Assembly: GCF_002742385.2 (NCBI RefSeq)
Contig: NZ_MJBI02000013.1
Location: forward strand, 1 to 33,212
DNA length: 33,212 nt
Reading direction: 5' to 3'
Source: Macrococcoides goetzii
Lineage (GTDB): Bacteria > Bacillota > Bacilli > Staphylococcales > Staphylococcaceae
The position numbers and the translations under genes were made by a program. This document shows, in pieces, positions 8,024 through 19,058 of the stretch (positions within the stretch are counted from its first letter, which is position 1; each line of letters opens with the position of its first letter). The notes under the pieces are model-generated. The model was given only the letters and a program-made list of their open reading frames with translations, made no database searches and had not been told where the DNA came from.

Positions 8024-10447
8024 ATGTTTGGTAGATTAACTGAAAGAGCACAGCGTGTGTTAGCACATGCACAAGAAGAAGCGATTCGTTTAAATCATAA
8101 TAATATCGGCACAGAGCACTTATTATTGGGCCTTGTGAAAGAACCTGATGGTATTGCTGCGAAAGTGTTAGCAGCATATAACATTACAGAAGAAAAAGTT
8201 GTACAGGAAGTAGAACAATTAATCGGTCATGGCACAGATATGGGTGGAACGATTCAATACACACCACGTGCTAAAAAAGTAATTGAATTATCATTAGATG
8301 AAGCACGTAAACTTAACCATAATTTTGTTGGTACAGAGCATATTCTATTAGGATTAATTCGTGAGAATGAAGGGGTTGCAGCACGCGTGCTTGCAAATCT
8401 TGATTTAAATATTACGAAAGCACGTTCTCAAGTTGTTAAATTATTAGGTAGTCCGGAAATGGATGCTAAAGGTCATGGTGAAGCGAAAGCACAAGGCACA
8501 CCAACATTAGATGGTTTAGCGCGTGATTTAACAGTTATCGCTAAAGACGGTACTTTAGACCCTGTTATTGGTCGTGCTGATGAAGTAACACGTATCATTG
8601 AAGTGTTAAGCCGTCGTACGAAGAACAATCCGGTATTAATCGGTGAACCAGGTGTTGGTAAAACTGCAATTGTAGAAGGGTTAGCACAAGCAATTGTAAA
8701 CAATGAAGTGCCTGAAACGTTAAAAGGTAAACGTGTTATGAGTTTAGATATGGGCACAGTTGTTGCTGGTACGAAATACCGTGGGGAATTCGAAGAACGT
8801 CTTAAAAAGGTGATGGATGAAATTCATGCAGCTGGCAACATCATTTTATTCATTGACGAATTACACACATTAATTGGTGCTGGTGGTGCTGAAGGTGCAA
8901 TTGATGCATCAAACATCCTGAAACCTGCATTAGCACGTGGAGAAATTCAATGTATCGGTGCAACAACTTTAGAAGAATACCGTAAATACATCGAAAAAGA
9001 TGCAGCGTTAGAACGTCGTTTCCAACCTGTTCAGGTAGATGAACCAAATGTAGAAGATGCAATTGAAATTTTACGTGGTTTACGTGACCGCTACGAAGCG
9101 CATCACCGTATTCAAATTTCTGATGAAGCTTTAGTTGCAGCCGTAAAAATGAGCGATCGTTACATTTCTGATCGTTTCTTACCAGATAAAGCGATTGACT
9201 TAATTGATGAAGCAAGTTCAAAAGTGCGTTTACGTAACTATACAACGCCGCCAAGTTTAAAAGAACTTGAAGCTGAACTTGAAAAAGTAAAAAATGAAAA
9301 AGATGCTGCAGTACATTCTCAGGAATTCGAACAAGCAGCAGCGTTACGTGATAAACAATCACAACTTGAAAAACAATTAGATGAAACGAAAAAAGAATGG
9401 CAAAAAACGCAAGGTTCTAACAACACGTCAGTAACACCTGATGATATTGCAATTGTTGTTGCGAACTGGACGGGTATTCCATTAAATAAAATTGCAGAAA
9501 CTGAATCACAAAAATTATTGAACTTAGAAGAAATTTTACATGACCGTGTAGTAGGACAACATGATGCGGTTGTATCAATTTCTAAAGCTGTACGTCGTGC
9601 ACGTGCTGGACTAAAAGACCCGAAACGTCCAATCGGAAGCTTTATCTTCTTAGGACCAACTGGTGTTGGTAAAACTGAGCTTGCAAGAGCTTTAGCAGAA
9701 GCGATGTTTGGTGAAGAAGATGCAATGATTCGCGTAGATATGAGTGAATTTATGGAGAAACATAGTGTGTCTCGTTTAGTGGGTTCTCCTCCAGGGTATG
9801 TTGGTTTTGAAGAAGGTGGCCAATTAACTGAGAAAGTACGCCGCAAACCGTATTCAGTTATTTTATTCGATGAAATTGAAAAAGCTCACCCTGATGTATT
9901 TAACATGTTATTACAAGTATTAGATGATGGTCGATTAACGGATTCTAAAGGGCGTACAGTAGACTTTAGAAATACTGTAATCATTATGACAAGTAACGTT
10001 GGGGCTCAGGAATTAAAAGATAATAAATTCGTAGGATTCGGTGGTAGTGATGCGGCACAAGATTATGAAACTATCCGTAAGACGATGATGGATGAGTTAA
10101 AGAAACAGTTCCGTCCAGAGTTCTTAAACCGTATTGATGATATTATCGTATTCCATAAGTTAGAGAAAGAACAATTAAAAGAAATCGTTACGTTCATGGT
10201 CAATGGCTTAACGAAACGCTTAAAAGAACAAGATATTTATATTACATTAACAGATGCTGCGAAAGAAAAAGTAGCCGATGATGGATACGATCCAGAATAT
10301 GGTGCACGTCCGTTAACACGTTCTATCCAAAAGAACATCGAAGATAAGTTATCTGAAGAGTTATTAAAAGGCGAAGAATTAGCTGGTCACAATGTGACAA
10401 TTGACTATAAAGATGGCGAATTTGTAATTACAAAAGAAAAACAATAA
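8024..10447 (+). CDS. clpC: ATP-dependent unfoldase ClpC
   Basis: 807 aa AAA+ chaperone that feeds substrates, including arginine-phosphorylated proteins, to ClpP. Domains in order: double Clp N-domain (about 1-145), AAA1 with Walker A GEPGVGKT (207-214) and Walker [10 protein letters not shown], a middle domain with a UVR-like coiled coil (about 410-470), AAA2 with Walker A GPTGVGKT (544-551), and a VGF loop (NKFVGFGG) for ClpP docking. It starts 12 bases after mcsB with AAGGAGG and ends in a strong terminator, closing the CtsR operon. Confidence 0.98.
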   Translation: MFGRLTERAQRVLAHAQEEAIRLNHNNIGTEHLLLGLVKEPDGIAAKVLAAYNITEEKVVQEVEQLIGHGTDMGGTIQYTPRAKKVIELSLDEARKLNHNFVGTEHILLGLIRENEGVAARVLANLDLNITKARSQVVKLLGSPEMDAKGHGEAKAQGTPTLDGLARDLTVIAKDGTLDPVIGRADEVTRIIEVLSRRTKNNPVLIGEPGVGKTAIVEGLAQAIVNNEVPETLKGKRVMSLDMGTVVAGTKYRGEFEERLKKVMDEIHAAGNIILFIDELHTLIGAGGAEGAIDASNILKPALARGEIQCIGATTLEEYRKYIEKDAALERRFQPVQVDEPNVEDAIEILRGLRDRYEAHHRIQISDEALVAAVKMSDRYISDRFLPDKAIDLIDEASSKVRLRNYTTPPSLKELEAELEKVKNEKDAAVHSQEFEQAAALRDKQSQLEKQLDETKKEWQKTQGSNNTSVTPDDIAIVVANWTGIPLNKIAETESQKLLNLEEILHDRVVGQHDAVVSISKAVRRARAGLKDPKRPIGSFIFLGPTGVGKTELARALAEAMFGEEDAMIRVDMSEFMEKHSVSRLVGSPPGYVGFEEGGQLTEKVRRKPYSVILFDEIEKAHPDVFNMLLQVLDDGRLTDSKGRTVDFRNTVIIMTSNVGAQELKDNKFVGFGGSDAAQDYETIRKTMMDELKKQFRPEFLNRIDDIIVFHKLEKEQLKEIVTFMVNGLTKRLKEQDIYITLTDAAKEKVADDGYDPEYGARPLTRSIQKNIEDKLSEELLKGEELAGHNVTIDYKDGEFVITKEKQ

Positions 10448-10455
10448 TGAAACAT

Positions 10456-10511
10456 ATACTGCTGAAATAATAGTAGAAACACTGTTATTTCAGCAGTATT
10501 TTTATTTTTTA
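10456..10511 (+). terminator. Terminator of the ctsR-clpC operon
   Basis: 15-bp perfect stem (10456-10470 with 10485-10499; arm starts ATACTGCTGAAATAA), a 14-base loop and a long T-rich tail. Confidence 0.95.
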
Positions 10512-10541
10512 AATATTATTGCATCATATTAGGGGTTAACA

Positions 10542-10570
10542 TTGTCTAAATATGCAAAAAGATTTAAAAT
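10542..10570 (+). promoter_or_regulatory. radA promoter
   Basis: TTGTCT (10542-10547), a 17-base spacer, TAAAAT (10565-10570), giving a leader of about 23 bases. A TATAAT at 10581-10586 is too close to the start codon to leave room for a ribosome binding site. Confidence 0.65.
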
Positions 10571-10599
10571 AAATACATATTATAATGGGGGGGAATATA

Positions 10600-11961
10600 T
10601 TGGCTAAAGTGAAATCAACTTTTGAATGTATGGCCTGTGGTTATCAGTCCCCAAAATGGATGGGTAAATGTCCGAATTGTGGTGCCTGGAATCAAATGGA
10701 AGAAGTCATCGAACATAAACAAAAAGGACCAAAAACAGCAATACATCAGCAAGATTCAAATTCTAAAGTAGAAAAATTAAAAAATATAACGAAAGAAAGT
10801 GTGCCAAGAGACCATACGCAAATGGGAGAACTTGACCGTGTATTAGGTGGTGGTATTGTTCCTGGGTCACTCGTACTCATTGGTGGAGATCCAGGTATCG
10901 GAAAGTCAACATTATTACTGCAAGTTTGTGCGATGTTGTCACAGCGTCATCCTGTACTTTATATATCTGGTGAGGAATCGGTAAGACAAACAAAACTCCG
11001 TGCAGATCGCTTAAAAGAAGATGCCGGAGAGTTAGATGTATATGCGGAGACAAATCTTCAAATCATACATGAAACCGTGAAGAAGATGCAACCGAAGTTT
11101 TTAGTCATTGACTCGATTCAAACGATTTTTCATCCGGAAGTAACGAGCGCACCAGGTTCAGTATCTCAAGTCCGTGAATGTACGCAGGAATTAATGCGTA
11201 TTGCAAAACAGATGAATATTGCGACGTTTATCGTTGGTCACGTAACAAAAGAAGGACAAATTGCAGGCCCGAGATTACTTGAGCATATGGTAGATACTGT
11301 ACTTTATTTTGAAGGCGATACTCATCACAGTTACCGTATTTTACGCGCCGTGAAAAACCGTTTCGGATCTACAAACGAAATGGGTATATTTGAAATGCGC
11401 AATACTGGCCTTACAGAAGTATTAAACCCGAGCGAAATGTTCTTAGAAGAACGTACGAAGAATGTAGCCGGGTCTACGATTGTTGCTACAATGGAAGGCA
11501 CACGTCCACTCCTTGTTGAAGTTCAATCATTAGTATCACCGACATCATTTCATAACCCTAGACGTATGGCGACGGGTATTGATCACAATCGTTTAACACT
11601 GTTAATGGCAGTACTGGAGAAGAAACAAGGTTATCTGTTACAGCAACAGGATGCCTATGTCAAAGTAGCAGGTGGTGTGAAATTAGATGAACCCGCTGTT
11701 GATTTAAGTATTATTATTAGTATTGCTTCTAGCTATAATGATAAACCTACACGTGGTGATGACTGCTTTATCGGAGAAGTAGGTTTGACTGGAGAAGTAA
11801 GACGTGTGGCGCGTATTGAACAACGTGTGCAGGAAGCTGAAAAACTTGGATTCAAACGTGTTATTATTCCAAAGAACAATATCGGTGGCTGGGATTTCCC
11901 AGGGAATATCGAAGTGATTGGTGTAACAAATATAAGTGAAGCATTAAAGCTTGCATTTTAA
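10600..11961 (+). CDS. radA: DNA repair/recombination protein RadA (Sms)
   Basis: 453 aa. A RecA-like, DnaB-type helicase that promotes branch migration in recombination. The N-terminal zinc finger has C10-x2-C13 and C24-x2-C27; Walker A is [10 protein letters not shown] (95-104); the RadA-specific KNRFG motif follows, then a Lon-like C-terminal domain ([16 protein letters not shown]). The initiator is TTG at 10600, giving the conserved [14 protein letters not shown] start, behind a run of seven G (10587-10593) serving as the ribosome binding site. An ATG at 10585 lies upstream of that site and is rejected. It has its own promoter after the clpC terminator; yacL follows after 12 bases with no disA. 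Confidence 0.96.
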   Translation: MAKVKSTFECMACGYQSPKWMGKCPNCGAWNQMEEVIEHKQKGPKTAIHQQDSNSKVEKLKNITKESVPRDHTQMGELDRVLGGGIVPGSLVLIGGDPGIGKSTLLLQVCAMLSQRHPVLYISGEESVRQTKLRADRLKEDAGELDVYAETNLQIIHETVKKMQPKFLVIDSIQTIFHPEVTSAPGSVSQVRECTQELMRIAKQMNIATFIVGHVTKEGQIAGPRLLEHMVDTVLYFEGDTHHSYRILRAVKNRFGSTNEMGIFEMRNTGLTEVLNPSEMFLEERTKNVAGSTIVATMEGTRPLLVEVQSLVSPTSFHNPRRMATGIDHNRLTLLMAVLEKKQGYLLQQQDAYVKVAGGVKLDEPAVDLSIIISIASSYNDKPTRGDDCFIGEVGLTGEVRRVARIEQRVQEAEKLGFKRVIIPKNNIGGWDFPGNIEVIGVTNISEALKLAF

Positions 11962-11973
11962 GGAGGTGAAAAT

Positions 11974-13029
11974 ATGTTAAAGAAATTAGTAACGTTAATA
12001 TTTATTGTAGTAGGTGCAAGCTTAGGGATTTTTGCGATACCTGAACTGATTCGTTTATTTAATTTGAATGTTCCTGAAATTCTGAAGAATGCATATGTTG
12101 ATGGTGCGATTGGGATTATTGTCTTTTTTATTTTATTTTATTGGTTGATTGATCGCGTAGTTAACCTCATTATTAAAGGTGAAAAATCTTTATTAAACAT
12201 TAATTTTATGGAACTTATCTTTGCAACGCTTGGTATGATTTTAGGATTGATGATTGCTTCGATGATCAGTTTAATCTTTAACTTCATGGGCTTTACATTA
12301 CTCAAAAATACAGTGCCGGTTATTCTGGCGGTTGTATTAGGTTATTTAGGGTTTCAGGTTGGACTAAAGAAACGTGATGAAATTCAAAGTTTCTTACCAG
12401 AACGATTCCAAAGTAGTTCGAGCAAAAAGCGAGTGTTAGATAACACAAAGTTACTTGATACATCAGCAATTATTGATGGACGAATTCTTTCCATTGTAGA
12501 ATGTGGGTTTTTAGACGGTACTATCATTGTGCCACAAGGCGTATTAGATGAATTACAGCTTATCGCAGATTCAACAGACGGTATGAAGCGCGATAAAGGA
12601 CAACGTGGACTGGACATTTTAAGTCAGCTTCAGAACACAGGTCACCCGATAAAGATTGTCCCAGGTAATAAAAATATTAAAGAAGTCGACCAATTATTAG
12701 TCGCAATGGCAAAAGAATCGAAATCGAGCGTTATTACAACAGACTTTAATTTAAATAAAGTGTGTCAGGTGCAAGGCATTAAAGTATTGAATGTGAATGA
12801 CCTATCTGAAGCAATTAAACCAGTTGTCGCTCAAGGTGATAAGTTTATGCTGAATGTGACGAAAGCTGGGAAAGAAGAGAACCAAGGCGTCGGATATTTA
12901 GAAGATGGCACAATGGTCGTTGTAGAGAATGGTAAACATTTAATTAATAAACAAGTGAACGTGGAAGTACAATCAGTACTTCAGACTGCTTCAGGCAGAA
13001 TTATATTTACAAAGAAAGTGAATGACTAA
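11974..13029 (+). CDS. yacL: PIN/TRAM-domain membrane protein (YacL type)
   Basis: 351 aa. Four hydrophobic helices (about 5-25, 43-66, 79-107, 112-130) anchor a cytoplasmic PIN domain with an acidic quartet suited to metal-dependent RNA cleavage: Asp162 (LLDTSAIIDG), Glu193 (VLDEL), Asp239 and Asp257 (TTDFNLN). A TRAM RNA-binding domain occupies about 284-348. Together these suggest a membrane-bound ribonuclease, but the substrate is not established. The RBS is AAGGAGGTG; the stop codon overlaps the ispD start by 8 bases. Confidence 0.92.
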   Translation: MLKKLVTLIFIVVGASLGIFAIPELIRLFNLNVPEILKNAYVDGAIGIIVFFILFYWLIDRVVNLIIKGEKSLLNINFMELIFATLGMILGLMIASMISLIFNFMGFTLLKNTVPVILAVVLGYLGFQVGLKKRDEIQSFLPERFQSSSSKKRVLDNTKLLDTSAIIDGRILSIVECGFLDGTIIVPQGVLDELQLIADSTDGMKRDKGQRGLDILSQLQNTGHPIKIVPGNKNIKEVDQLLVAMAKESKSSVITTDFNLNKVCQVQGIKVLNVNDLSEAIKPVVAQGDKFMLNVTKAGKEENQGVGYLEDGTMVVVENGKHLINKQVNVEVQSVLQTASGRIIFTKKVND

Positions 13030-13702
13030 TATGTATGATGTAATCATTCCGGCAGCAGGCATGGGTAAACGCATGCAGGCGAATCAAAATAAAATATTAC
13101 TGACAATCAATCATAAATCAATACTTGAACATACCGTTCAAGTATTTCAAAATGATGATAATTGTCGGGCGATTCATCTGGCTGCGCAACGTGATGAAAT
13201 AAGCACGTTACAATCGATGCTCACAAATTACAGTAAAATAGACGTTATCACTGAAGGTGGTAGTGAACGCCAATACAGTATTTATAACGTATTAAAAGCG
13301 ATTGCGCCATGTGAATATGTATTTGTGCATGATGCAGCAAGACCATTTGTTACGCAAGATACATTAAACAAACTATACGAATCAGTACAACAAAATCACA
13401 GCGTTATCGCAGCTGTGAAAGTAAAAGATACCATTAAACGTATAGAAAACAATCAAGTTGAAGAAACGTTAAAGCGAGATGAATTATGGCAAATACAAAC
13501 ACCACAGGCATTTAGCTATCAGTTACTACTCGATGCGTATAATAAAGCAGATGCAGATTATTTTTTAGGTACTGACGATGCATCACTTGTTGAACGTGTT
13601 TCCAAAGTTCATATCGTAGAAAGTGATTACGACAATATCAAGATTACAACGCCGGAAGACATGTTCTTCGCGGAAGCAATACTCAAGAAAAGAGGGTTAT
13701 GA
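13022..13702 (+). CDS. ispD: 2-C-methyl-D-erythritol 4-phosphate cytidylyltransferase
   Basis: 226 aa. Transfers CMP from CTP to methylerythritol phosphate, the third step of the non-mevalonate (MEP) isoprenoid pathway. The nucleotide-binding PAAGMGKRM (10-18), [20 protein letters not shown] and [10 protein letters not shown] motifs are all present. The ATG at 13022 overlaps the yacL stop, suggesting translational coupling; the ATG at 13031 is an alternative. S. aureus makes isoprenoids from mevalonate and lacks this gene, so its presence here is taxonomically informative. ispF follows with stop and start overlapping. Confidence 0.96.
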   Translation: MTNMYDVIIPAAGMGKRMQANQNKILLTINHKSILEHTVQVFQNDDNCRAIHLAAQRDEISTLQSMLTNYSKIDVITEGGSERQYSIYNVLKAIAPCEYVFVHDAARPFVTQDTLNKLYESVQQNHSVIAAVKVKDTIKRIENNQVEETLKRDELWQIQTPQAFSYQLLLDAYNKADADYFLGTDDASLVERVSKVHIVESDYDNIKITTPEDMFFAEAILKKRGL

Positions 13703-14181
13703 TGAGAATTGGATATGGATATGATGTACACCAATTAGTCGAAGGTCGACCTTTAATCATCGGCGGGATTGAGCTTGAACACGATAAAGGCTTACTGGGC
13801 CATAGTGATGCTGACGTATTATTACATGCGATTACGGATGCGATTTTAGGTGCGGTGTCTCTTGGTGACATCGGAAAGTTCTTCCCGGATGATGATCCTA
13901 AATATAAGGGGGCGGATTCTAAGATTTTATTGAAAGATGCGTACCAGCACGTCCTTGATTTAGGTTATGAAATCGGGAATTTAGATGCAACAATCATTGC
14001 GGAAAAGCCGAAATTCAGACCGCATATTGACGCGATGCGTGAATCTATTGCGAACGTCTTAAATACGGACATTTTCAATGTGAATGTCAAAGCGACGACG
14101 AATGAGAAGATGGGCTATTTAGGCCGACAAGAAGGAATACAAGCGCAAGCTGTGGTATTATTATTAAAGAAAACTAATTAA
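13702..14181 (+). CDS. ispF: 2-C-methyl-D-erythritol 2,4-cyclodiphosphate synthase
   Basis: 159 aa. Fifth step of the MEP pathway: cyclises CDP-methylerythritol 2-phosphate with loss of CMP. The zinc ligands Asp8 and His10 in GYDVHQL and the His in [13 protein letters not shown] are visible, as are GDIGKFFPD and the C-terminal [14 protein letters not shown]. There are two adjacent ATGs, at 13699 and 13702; the second is better spaced from AGAGGG (13691-13696), and the first would only add one Met. The gene overlaps the ispD stop codon, a coupled pair. gltX follows after 13 bases. Confidence 0.97.
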   Translation: MRIGYGYDVHQLVEGRPLIIGGIELEHDKGLLGHSDADVLLHAITDAILGAVSLGDIGKFFPDDDPKYKGADSKILLKDAYQHVLDLGYEIGNLDATIIAEKPKFRPHIDAMRESIANVLNTDIFNVNVKATTNEKMGYLGRQEGIQAQAVVLLLKKTN

Positions 14182-14194
14182 TGGAGTGAATATA

Positions 14195-15646
14195 ATGAGT
14201 AAAGTAAGAGTAAGATATGCACCAAGTCCGACTGGTTTCTTACACATCGGTAATGCACGTACTGCATTATTTAACTATTTATTTGCAAGACATAACGGCG
14301 GAGATTTTATCATCCGTATTGAAGATACAGATACTGCACGTAATGTTGAAGGTGGAGAAGCGAGTCAGTTAAAGTTCTTACAATGGTTAGGTATGGACTG
14401 GGATGAATCGATTGATAAGGATGGAGGATTTGGTCCTTACCGCCAATCAGAGCGTGCGCATATTTACAATCCGATCATTGAAAAGTTATTAGCTGAAGAT
14501 AAAGCATATCGTTGTTATATGACTGCTGAAGAGTTAGAAGCAGAACGTGAGGCACAGCTTGCACGTGGTGAAATGCCGAGATACGGCGGTAAACATGCAC
14601 ACTTAACAAAAGAAGAAGAAGCGGCGTTAATTGCTGAAGGTCGCGAACCTGCGATTCGTATTCGTGTACCGAAAGACAAAACTTATACATTTAACGATAT
14701 GGTTAAAGGTGAAGTATCATTTGATTCTAACGGTATCGGTGACTGGGTTATCGTGAAAAAAGATGGTATTCCAACGTACAACTTCGCGGTAGCAATCGAT
14801 GATCACTTTATGGAAATCACTCACGTTATCCGTGGTGATGACCACATTTCAAATACACCGAAACAAATGATGGTGTACGAAGCGTTAGGATATGATATCC
14901 CGACGTTTGGCCACATGACGTTAATCGTAAATGAAGACCGTAAGAAATTATCTAAGCGTGATGGTTCGATCATTCAATTTATTGAACAATATCATGATTT
15001 GGGTTACTTGCCAGAAGCATTATTCAACTTTATCGGATTACTTGGCTGGTCTCCAGAAGGTGAAGAAGAAATCTTCTCGAAAGCGCAATTTATCGAAATG
15101 TTCGATGAGAAACGTTTAAGCAAATCACCAGCATTCTTTGATAAACAAAAGCTTGCATGGATCAACAACCAATATATGAAGACGAAAGATTTAGATACAG
15201 TATTTGAAATGACGTTACCGCACATGGAAAAAGCAGGTCTTATTTCAAATAACCCAACAGAAGCAGAACTTGCATGGGCAAAATCTTTAGTAAGTTTATA
15301 TCAACAACAAATGAGCTACGCTGGTGAAATCGTTGAATTATCTGAGTTATTCTTCAAAGATGAATTAACGTTAGACGAAGAAGCTACAGAAGTTGTAAAC
15401 GGTGAGCAAGTACCTGAACTTGTTAAAGCTTTAACAGCTCAACTTGAAGCGTTAGATACTTTTGACGCAGCAAGTATTAAAGCGGCAATTAAAGCAGTTC
15501 AGAAAGAAACTGGTATTAAAGGTAAGAACTTATTCATGCCGATTCGTGTGATGGTATCTGGCCAAACACATGGTCCTGAATTACCGAATACAATGGAGTT
15601 ATTAGGTAAAGATAAAGTTATCGAGCGTTTAAGTGTTTACGCATAA
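14195..15646 (+). CDS. gltX: Glutamyl-tRNA synthetase
   Basis: 483 aa class I synthetase that charges tRNA-Glu; in this lineage it normally also misacylates tRNA-Gln for correction by GatCAB. The HIGH motif reads HIGN (17-20) and the KMSKS equivalent is KLSKR (251-255); the C-terminal half is the anticodon-binding domain. The ATG at 14195 gives the conserved [14 protein letters not shown] start with TGGAGTG (14182-14188); an in-frame GTG at 14186 overlaps the ribosome binding site and is rejected. It ends before the promoter of the cysE leader. Confidence 0.98.
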   Translation: MSKVRVRYAPSPTGFLHIGNARTALFNYLFARHNGGDFIIRIEDTDTARNVEGGEASQLKFLQWLGMDWDESIDKDGGFGPYRQSERAHIYNPIIEKLLAEDKAYRCYMTAEELEAEREAQLARGEMPRYGGKHAHLTKEEEAALIAEGREPAIRIRVPKDKTYTFNDMVKGEVSFDSNGIGDWVIVKKDGIPTYNFAVAIDDHFMEITHVIRGDDHISNTPKQMMVYEALGYDIPTFGHMTLIVNEDRKKLSKRDGSIIQFIEQYHDLGYLPEALFNFIGLLGWSPEGEEEIFSKAQFIEMFDEKRLSKSPAFFDKQKLAWINNQYMKTKDLDTVFEMTLPHMEKAGLISNNPTEAELAWAKSLVSLYQQQMSYAGEIVELSELFFKDELTLDEEATEVVNGEQVPELVKALTAQLEALDTFDAASIKAAIKAVQKETGIKGKNLFMPIRVMVSGQTHGPELPNTMELLGKDKVIERLSVYA

Positions 15647-15660
15647 TGAAACAAAAATAG

Positions 15661-15688
15661 TTGAAAAATAATCGCAATCTATTATAAT
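15661..15688 (+). promoter_or_regulatory. Promoter of the cysE operon
   Basis: TTGAAA (15661-15666), a 16-base spacer, TATAAT (15683-15688), starting transcription near 15695 at the beginning of the T-box leader. Confidence 0.8.
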
Positions 15689-15694
15689 CAGAAT

Positions 15695-15878
15695 ATGAGA
15701 ATAAGTAGATAGTTAAATTATCTAAAGAGAGCATACGGTTGGTGCAAGTATGTGATAAGTTAATTGTTGAATGCATCTCATGAATTCTATTTAAATATTT
15801 TAAAGTGAGTAGATTTATCTACTAATCAGAGTGGAACCGTGCAGAAGCACCTCTTATTTTAGAGGTGCTTCTTTTTTA
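15695..15878 (+). ncRNA. T-box riboswitch, cysteine-specific
   Basis: A T-box leader upstream of cysE-cysS. The distal stem I element reads AGAGAG...GGTTGGTGCAAG (about 15725-15748). The specifier region reads GAA-TGC-A (15769-15775), giving cysteine codon TGC (15772-15774). The T-box core AGAGTGGAACCGTGC is at 15828-15842, with TGGAACC for pairing to the uncharged tRNA acceptor end. It is followed at once by a terminator hairpin. Uncharged tRNA-Cys would stabilise the antiterminator and turn on cysteine synthesis and charging. Confidence 0.95.
15843..15877 (+). terminator. T-box regulatory terminator
   Basis: 12-bp perfect stem AGAAGCACCTCT (15843-15854) / AGAGGTGCTTCT (15861-15872) with a TATTTT loop and T-tail; the attenuator of the cysteine T-box. 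Confidence 0.95.
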
Positions 15879-15895
15879 TATTGGGAGGTGTGTGT

Positions 15896-16537
15896 ATGTT
15901 CGCAAGAATTAAAGATGACATTAATATGGTGTTTGAACAGGACCCGGCTGCGAGAAGTAGTTTAGAAGTGTTTTTGACATACTCAGGATTACACGCTGTA
16001 TGGTGGCATTTAGTTGCGCACTGGTTCTTTAATCGTAAAATGTATTTTATCGCACGTGCTATCAGTCAAATTTCAAGATTTTTCTCAGGTATTGAAATTC
16101 ACCCTGGTGCAAAGATCGGTAAAAGGTTGTTCATTGACCATGGTATGGGCATTGTCATCGGTGAAACGTGTACGATTGGCAATAACGTAACAATTTATCA
16201 AGGTGTGACGTTAGGTGGTACAGGGAAAGAGAATGGTAAACGTCACCCTGATATCGGAGATAACGTGTTGATTGCGGCAGGTGCAAAAGTACTCGGGAAT
16301 ATTCAAATCGGTAACAATGTAAATATTGGTGCGAATTCTGTCGTACTGAAGTGCGTACCTGACTTCTCTACTGTAGTAGGTATTCCAGGACACATTGTAA
16401 AACAAAATGGTGTTAAAGTTGGTAAGAGCTTTGAACATACAAATTTACCGGATCCGATTTATGAGAAATTAAAAGAATTAGAACGTCATATAGAGGCGAC
16501 AAAAAAAGGAGAGATTGTTGATGATTACATTATATAA
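15896..16537 (+). CDS. cysE: Serine O-acetyltransferase
   Basis: 213 aa, the short Gram-positive form. Makes O-acetylserine from serine and acetyl-CoA, the entry to cysteine synthesis. The N-terminal helical part ([32 protein letters not shown]) is followed by a left-handed beta-helix of hexapeptide repeats (IHPGAKIG...[16 protein letters not shown]) with the active-site His in [14 protein letters not shown]. The ATG at 15896 follows GGGAGGTG; an in-frame TTG at 15881 is within the leader. Controlled by the upstream cysteine T-box and overlapping cysS by 17 bases. Confidence 0.97.
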   Translation: MFARIKDDINMVFEQDPAARSSLEVFLTYSGLHAVWWHLVAHWFFNRKMYFIARAISQISRFFSGIEIHPGAKIGKRLFIDHGMGIVIGETCTIGNNVTIYQGVTLGGTGKENGKRHPDIGDNVLIAAGAKVLGNIQIGNNVNIGANSVVLKCVPDFSTVVGIPGHIVKQNGVKVGKSFEHTNLPDPIYEKLKELERHIEATKKGEIVDDYII

Positions 16538-17915
16538 TACGTTAAGCCGTAAAAAAGAAAAGTTCGTGCCATTAGAAGAAGGTAAGGTGAAGATGTATGT
16601 GTGCGGTCCTACCGTATATAACTACATTCATATCGGTAATGCACGTCCTGCAATCAGTTTCGATGTCGTTAGACGTTACTTTGAATACCGTGGCTATGAA
16701 GTCAACTACGTGTCGAACTTTACAGATGTTGACGACAAACTCATTAAAGCTGCCAATGAATTAAATTCGACTGTGCCAGAAGTAGCTGATCGATTTATTG
16801 AAGCATACTTTGAAGATACGAGTGCCCTTAATTGTAAGCATGCGACACATCACCCACGTGTTATGGATCATATGGATGATATTATTTTATTTATCGAAGA
16901 ATTGATTAAGAAAGACTACGCCTATGAAAGTGGCGGAGATGTTTATTTTAGAACACGTAAATTTGATGGTTACGGGAAGTTAAGTCATCAGTCAATTGAC
17001 GAACTTAAAGTCGGTGCACGTATTGCAACGGGGGAACTAAAGGATGATGCGTTAGATTTCGCGTTATGGAAATCAGCGAAGCCTGGTGAAATCAGCTGGG
17101 ATTCTCCATGGGGTAAAGGTCGACCAGGCTGGCATATCGAGTGTTCAGTAATGGCGAAGAAACATTTAGGTGATTCTATTGATATCCATGCAGGCGGTTC
17201 TGATTTAACATTCCCACACCACGAGAATGAAATCGCGCAATCTGAAGCACATAACGACACAACATTTGCAAATTACTGGATGCATAACGGTTTTATCAAT
17301 ATTGATAATGAGAAGATGAGTAAGTCGTTAGGTAACTTTATTTTAGTGCACGATATCATTAAAGAAGTTAATCCGAACGTATTACGTTTCTTTATGATTA
17401 GCGTACATTATAGAAATCCAATCAACTACAATATGGAGCTTGTTTCTAGTGCGAAAGCAGGACTTGAACGTATTCAAAATGCATATGCAGCACTGCAGGA
17501 AAGAAAAGAAATTTCTGTAGGGATTGTTGATCACACTGAGATGATCAAAGTAGTTGATGATATTTTAGTGCAGTTTGAAACAGCGATGGATGATGATTTT
17601 AATACAGCAAATGCAATTACAGCTTGGTATGAATTAGCGAAACAAGCGAATATATATAATCAGAATGAATCAACAGATTTAAAAGTGATCGATCGTTTCC
17701 TGGAAGTGTTCGAAATCTTTAGTGAAGTATTAGGTGTCAAACTGGTTGAAGAAAAAGAATTGCTTGATACTGACATCGAAGCATTAATAGCAGAACGTGA
17801 AACAGCACGTAAAGAACGAAACTTTGCACGTGCAGATGAAATTCGAGACTTATTAAAAGAACAAAATATTATTCTGGAAGATACGGCACAAGGTGTGAGA
17901 TTTAAACGTGGTTAA
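16521..17915 (+). CDS. cysS: Cysteinyl-tRNA synthetase
   Basis: 464 aa class I synthetase. HIGN (37-40) and KMSKS (265-269) are the ATP-binding signatures; zinc ligands include Cys28 in [10 protein letters not shown], the Cys in WHIECSVM and the His/Glu of FPHHENE. The ATG at 16521 is preceded by AAAGGAGAG with 7-base spacing; in-frame TTG codons at 16515 and 16518 are too close to it. The start lies inside the cysE end. The T-box serves both genes, so cysteine supply and charging respond together to uncharged tRNA-Cys. Confidence 0.98.
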   Translation: MITLYNTLSRKKEKFVPLEEGKVKMYVCGPTVYNYIHIGNARPAISFDVVRRYFEYRGYEVNYVSNFTDVDDKLIKAANELNSTVPEVADRFIEAYFEDTSALNCKHATHHPRVMDHMDDIILFIEELIKKDYAYESGGDVYFRTRKFDGYGKLSHQSIDELKVGARIATGELKDDALDFALWKSAKPGEISWDSPWGKGRPGWHIECSVMAKKHLGDSIDIHAGGSDLTFPHHENEIAQSEAHNDTTFANYWMHNGFINIDNEKMSKSLGNFILVHDIIKEVNPNVLRFFMISVHYRNPINYNMELVSSAKAGLERIQNAYAALQERKEISVGIVDHTEMIKVVDDILVQFETAMDDDFNTANAITAWYELAKQANIYNQNESTDLKVIDRFLEVFEIFSEVLGVKLVEEKELLDTDIEALIAERETARKERNFARADEIRDLLKEQNIILEDTAQGVRFKRG

Positions 17916-18306
17916 CGAAGCGAGTCTTTATAATCCACTGACACTTGCTTATTTAGGTGATGCAGTACTCGATTTACATGTCAGAAATTATATTGTAAGA
18001 GAAAAGAATAAAAAGCCGAATGAACTCCATCGTCAGGCAACATTTTTTGTATCTGCTAAAAGTCAGGCACAAACGTTTGATACTTTAGTTGATGAAGGTT
18101 ATTTCACTGAACAGGAAACGGAAATATTAATGCGCGGACGTAATGCCAAAAGTCATACCCGTGCGAAAAATACAGATGTTATTTCCTATAAGAAAAGTAC
18201 CGCACTTGAAGCGGTGATCGGTTATTTACATTTAAATAATGAAACAGAACGATTACAGACGCTGCTGGATAAAATCATCACGTTATGTGAAATGAGGGAT
18301 AAATAA
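17908..18306 (+). CDS. mrnC: Mini-ribonuclease III
   Basis: 132 aa, a lone RNase III catalytic domain without the dsRNA-binding domain, as in B. subtilis Mini-III, which trims 23S rRNA precursor. Catalytic residues are visible: Asp18 in [10 protein letters not shown] and Glu101 in [11 protein letters not shown]. The start is GTG at 17908, 8 bases before the end of cysS. AAGGTGTGAG at 17890-17899 is the likely, loosely spaced, ribosome binding site, so coupling with cysS is likely. The stop codon shares one base with the rlmB start. Confidence 0.95.
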   Translation: MVNEASLYNPLTLAYLGDAVLDLHVRNYIVREKNKKPNELHRQATFFVSAKSQAQTFDTLVDEGYFTEQETEILMRGRNAKSHTRAKNTDVISYKKSTALEAVIGYLHLNNETERLQTLLDKIITLCEMRDK

Positions 18307-19058
18307 TGAAAAAAGAAACAACTGATGAAATGATAGTAGGACGTCATGCTGTGAAAAGCGCGATTGAGTCAGATCACGAAATCAATAAAGTGTTCATCCA
18401 GGAAGGTATTAATAAATCACAAATTTCAAGCATATTAAATTTATGTAAGGAAAGAAAGATTATTGTACAGACAGTACCGAAATCAAAGCTTGACCATTTA
18501 TCGGATGTACCACATCAAGGGATTATGGCGATGATTTCACCTTATGAATATGTTGATCTGGATGACTTCTTAAATGCACGTGATAAAGATAAGTTAAGCA
18601 CGATTATGATTCTTGACGGTTTAGAAGATCCGCATAATCTCGGTTCTATTTTAAGAACGGCAGATGCGATTGGAATAGACGGTATATTGATTCCGAAACG
18701 TCGCTCAGTAAGCTTAAACCAAACGGTTGTGAAAGCTTCCACAGGTGCAATTGAACATGTGCCAGTAATGCGTGTCACGAATATTAGTCAGGCAATAGAT
18801 AAACTGAAAGACGCAGGATATTGGGTTGCGGGGACGGATGCCAGCAAATCAGTTGATTACCGTAAGATGGATGCTAATATGAACCTTGCGATTGTTATCG
18901 GTTCAGAAGGTGAAGGAATGAGTAGGCTCGTTAAAGATAAATGTGACTTCTTAATTCACTTACCAATGGTTGGACATGTTAATAGTTTGAATGCTTCAGT
19001 GGCAGCGAGTTTGTTAATGTACGAAGTTTATCGTAAAAGGAACCCGCTTGACGCATGA
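18306..19058 (+). CDS. rlmB: 23S rRNA (guanosine-2'-O)-methyltransferase
   Basis: 250 aa SPOUT-class TrmH-family enzyme. The N-terminal part ([22 protein letters not shown]) is the substrate-binding L30-like domain. The SAM-binding knot motifs follow: [29 protein letters not shown] (from residue 199) and [14 protein letters not shown]. By synteny it is RlmB-like, modifying the G2251 region of 23S rRNA. The start overlaps the mrnC stop by one base (TAATG) and its end overlaps yacP by four, so the cluster is translationally coupled. Confidence 0.94.
   Translation: MKKETTDEMIVGRHAVKSAIESDHEINKVFIQEGINKSQISSILNLCKERKIIVQTVPKSKLDHLSDVPHQGIMAMISPYEYVDLDDFLNARDKDKLSTIMILDGLEDPHNLGSILRTADAIGIDGILIPKRRSVSLNQTVVKASTGAIEHVPVMRVTNISQAIDKLKDAGYWVAGTDASKSVDYRKMDANMNLAIVIGSEGEGMSRLVKDKCDFLIHLPMVGHVNSLNASVAASLLMYEVYRKRNPLDA

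Noticed and set aside
10581-10586. TATAAT as the radA -10
   Set aside because: Transcription would start within the ribosome binding site, about 7 bases from the TTG start. The TTGTCT/TAAAAT pair further upstream is better.
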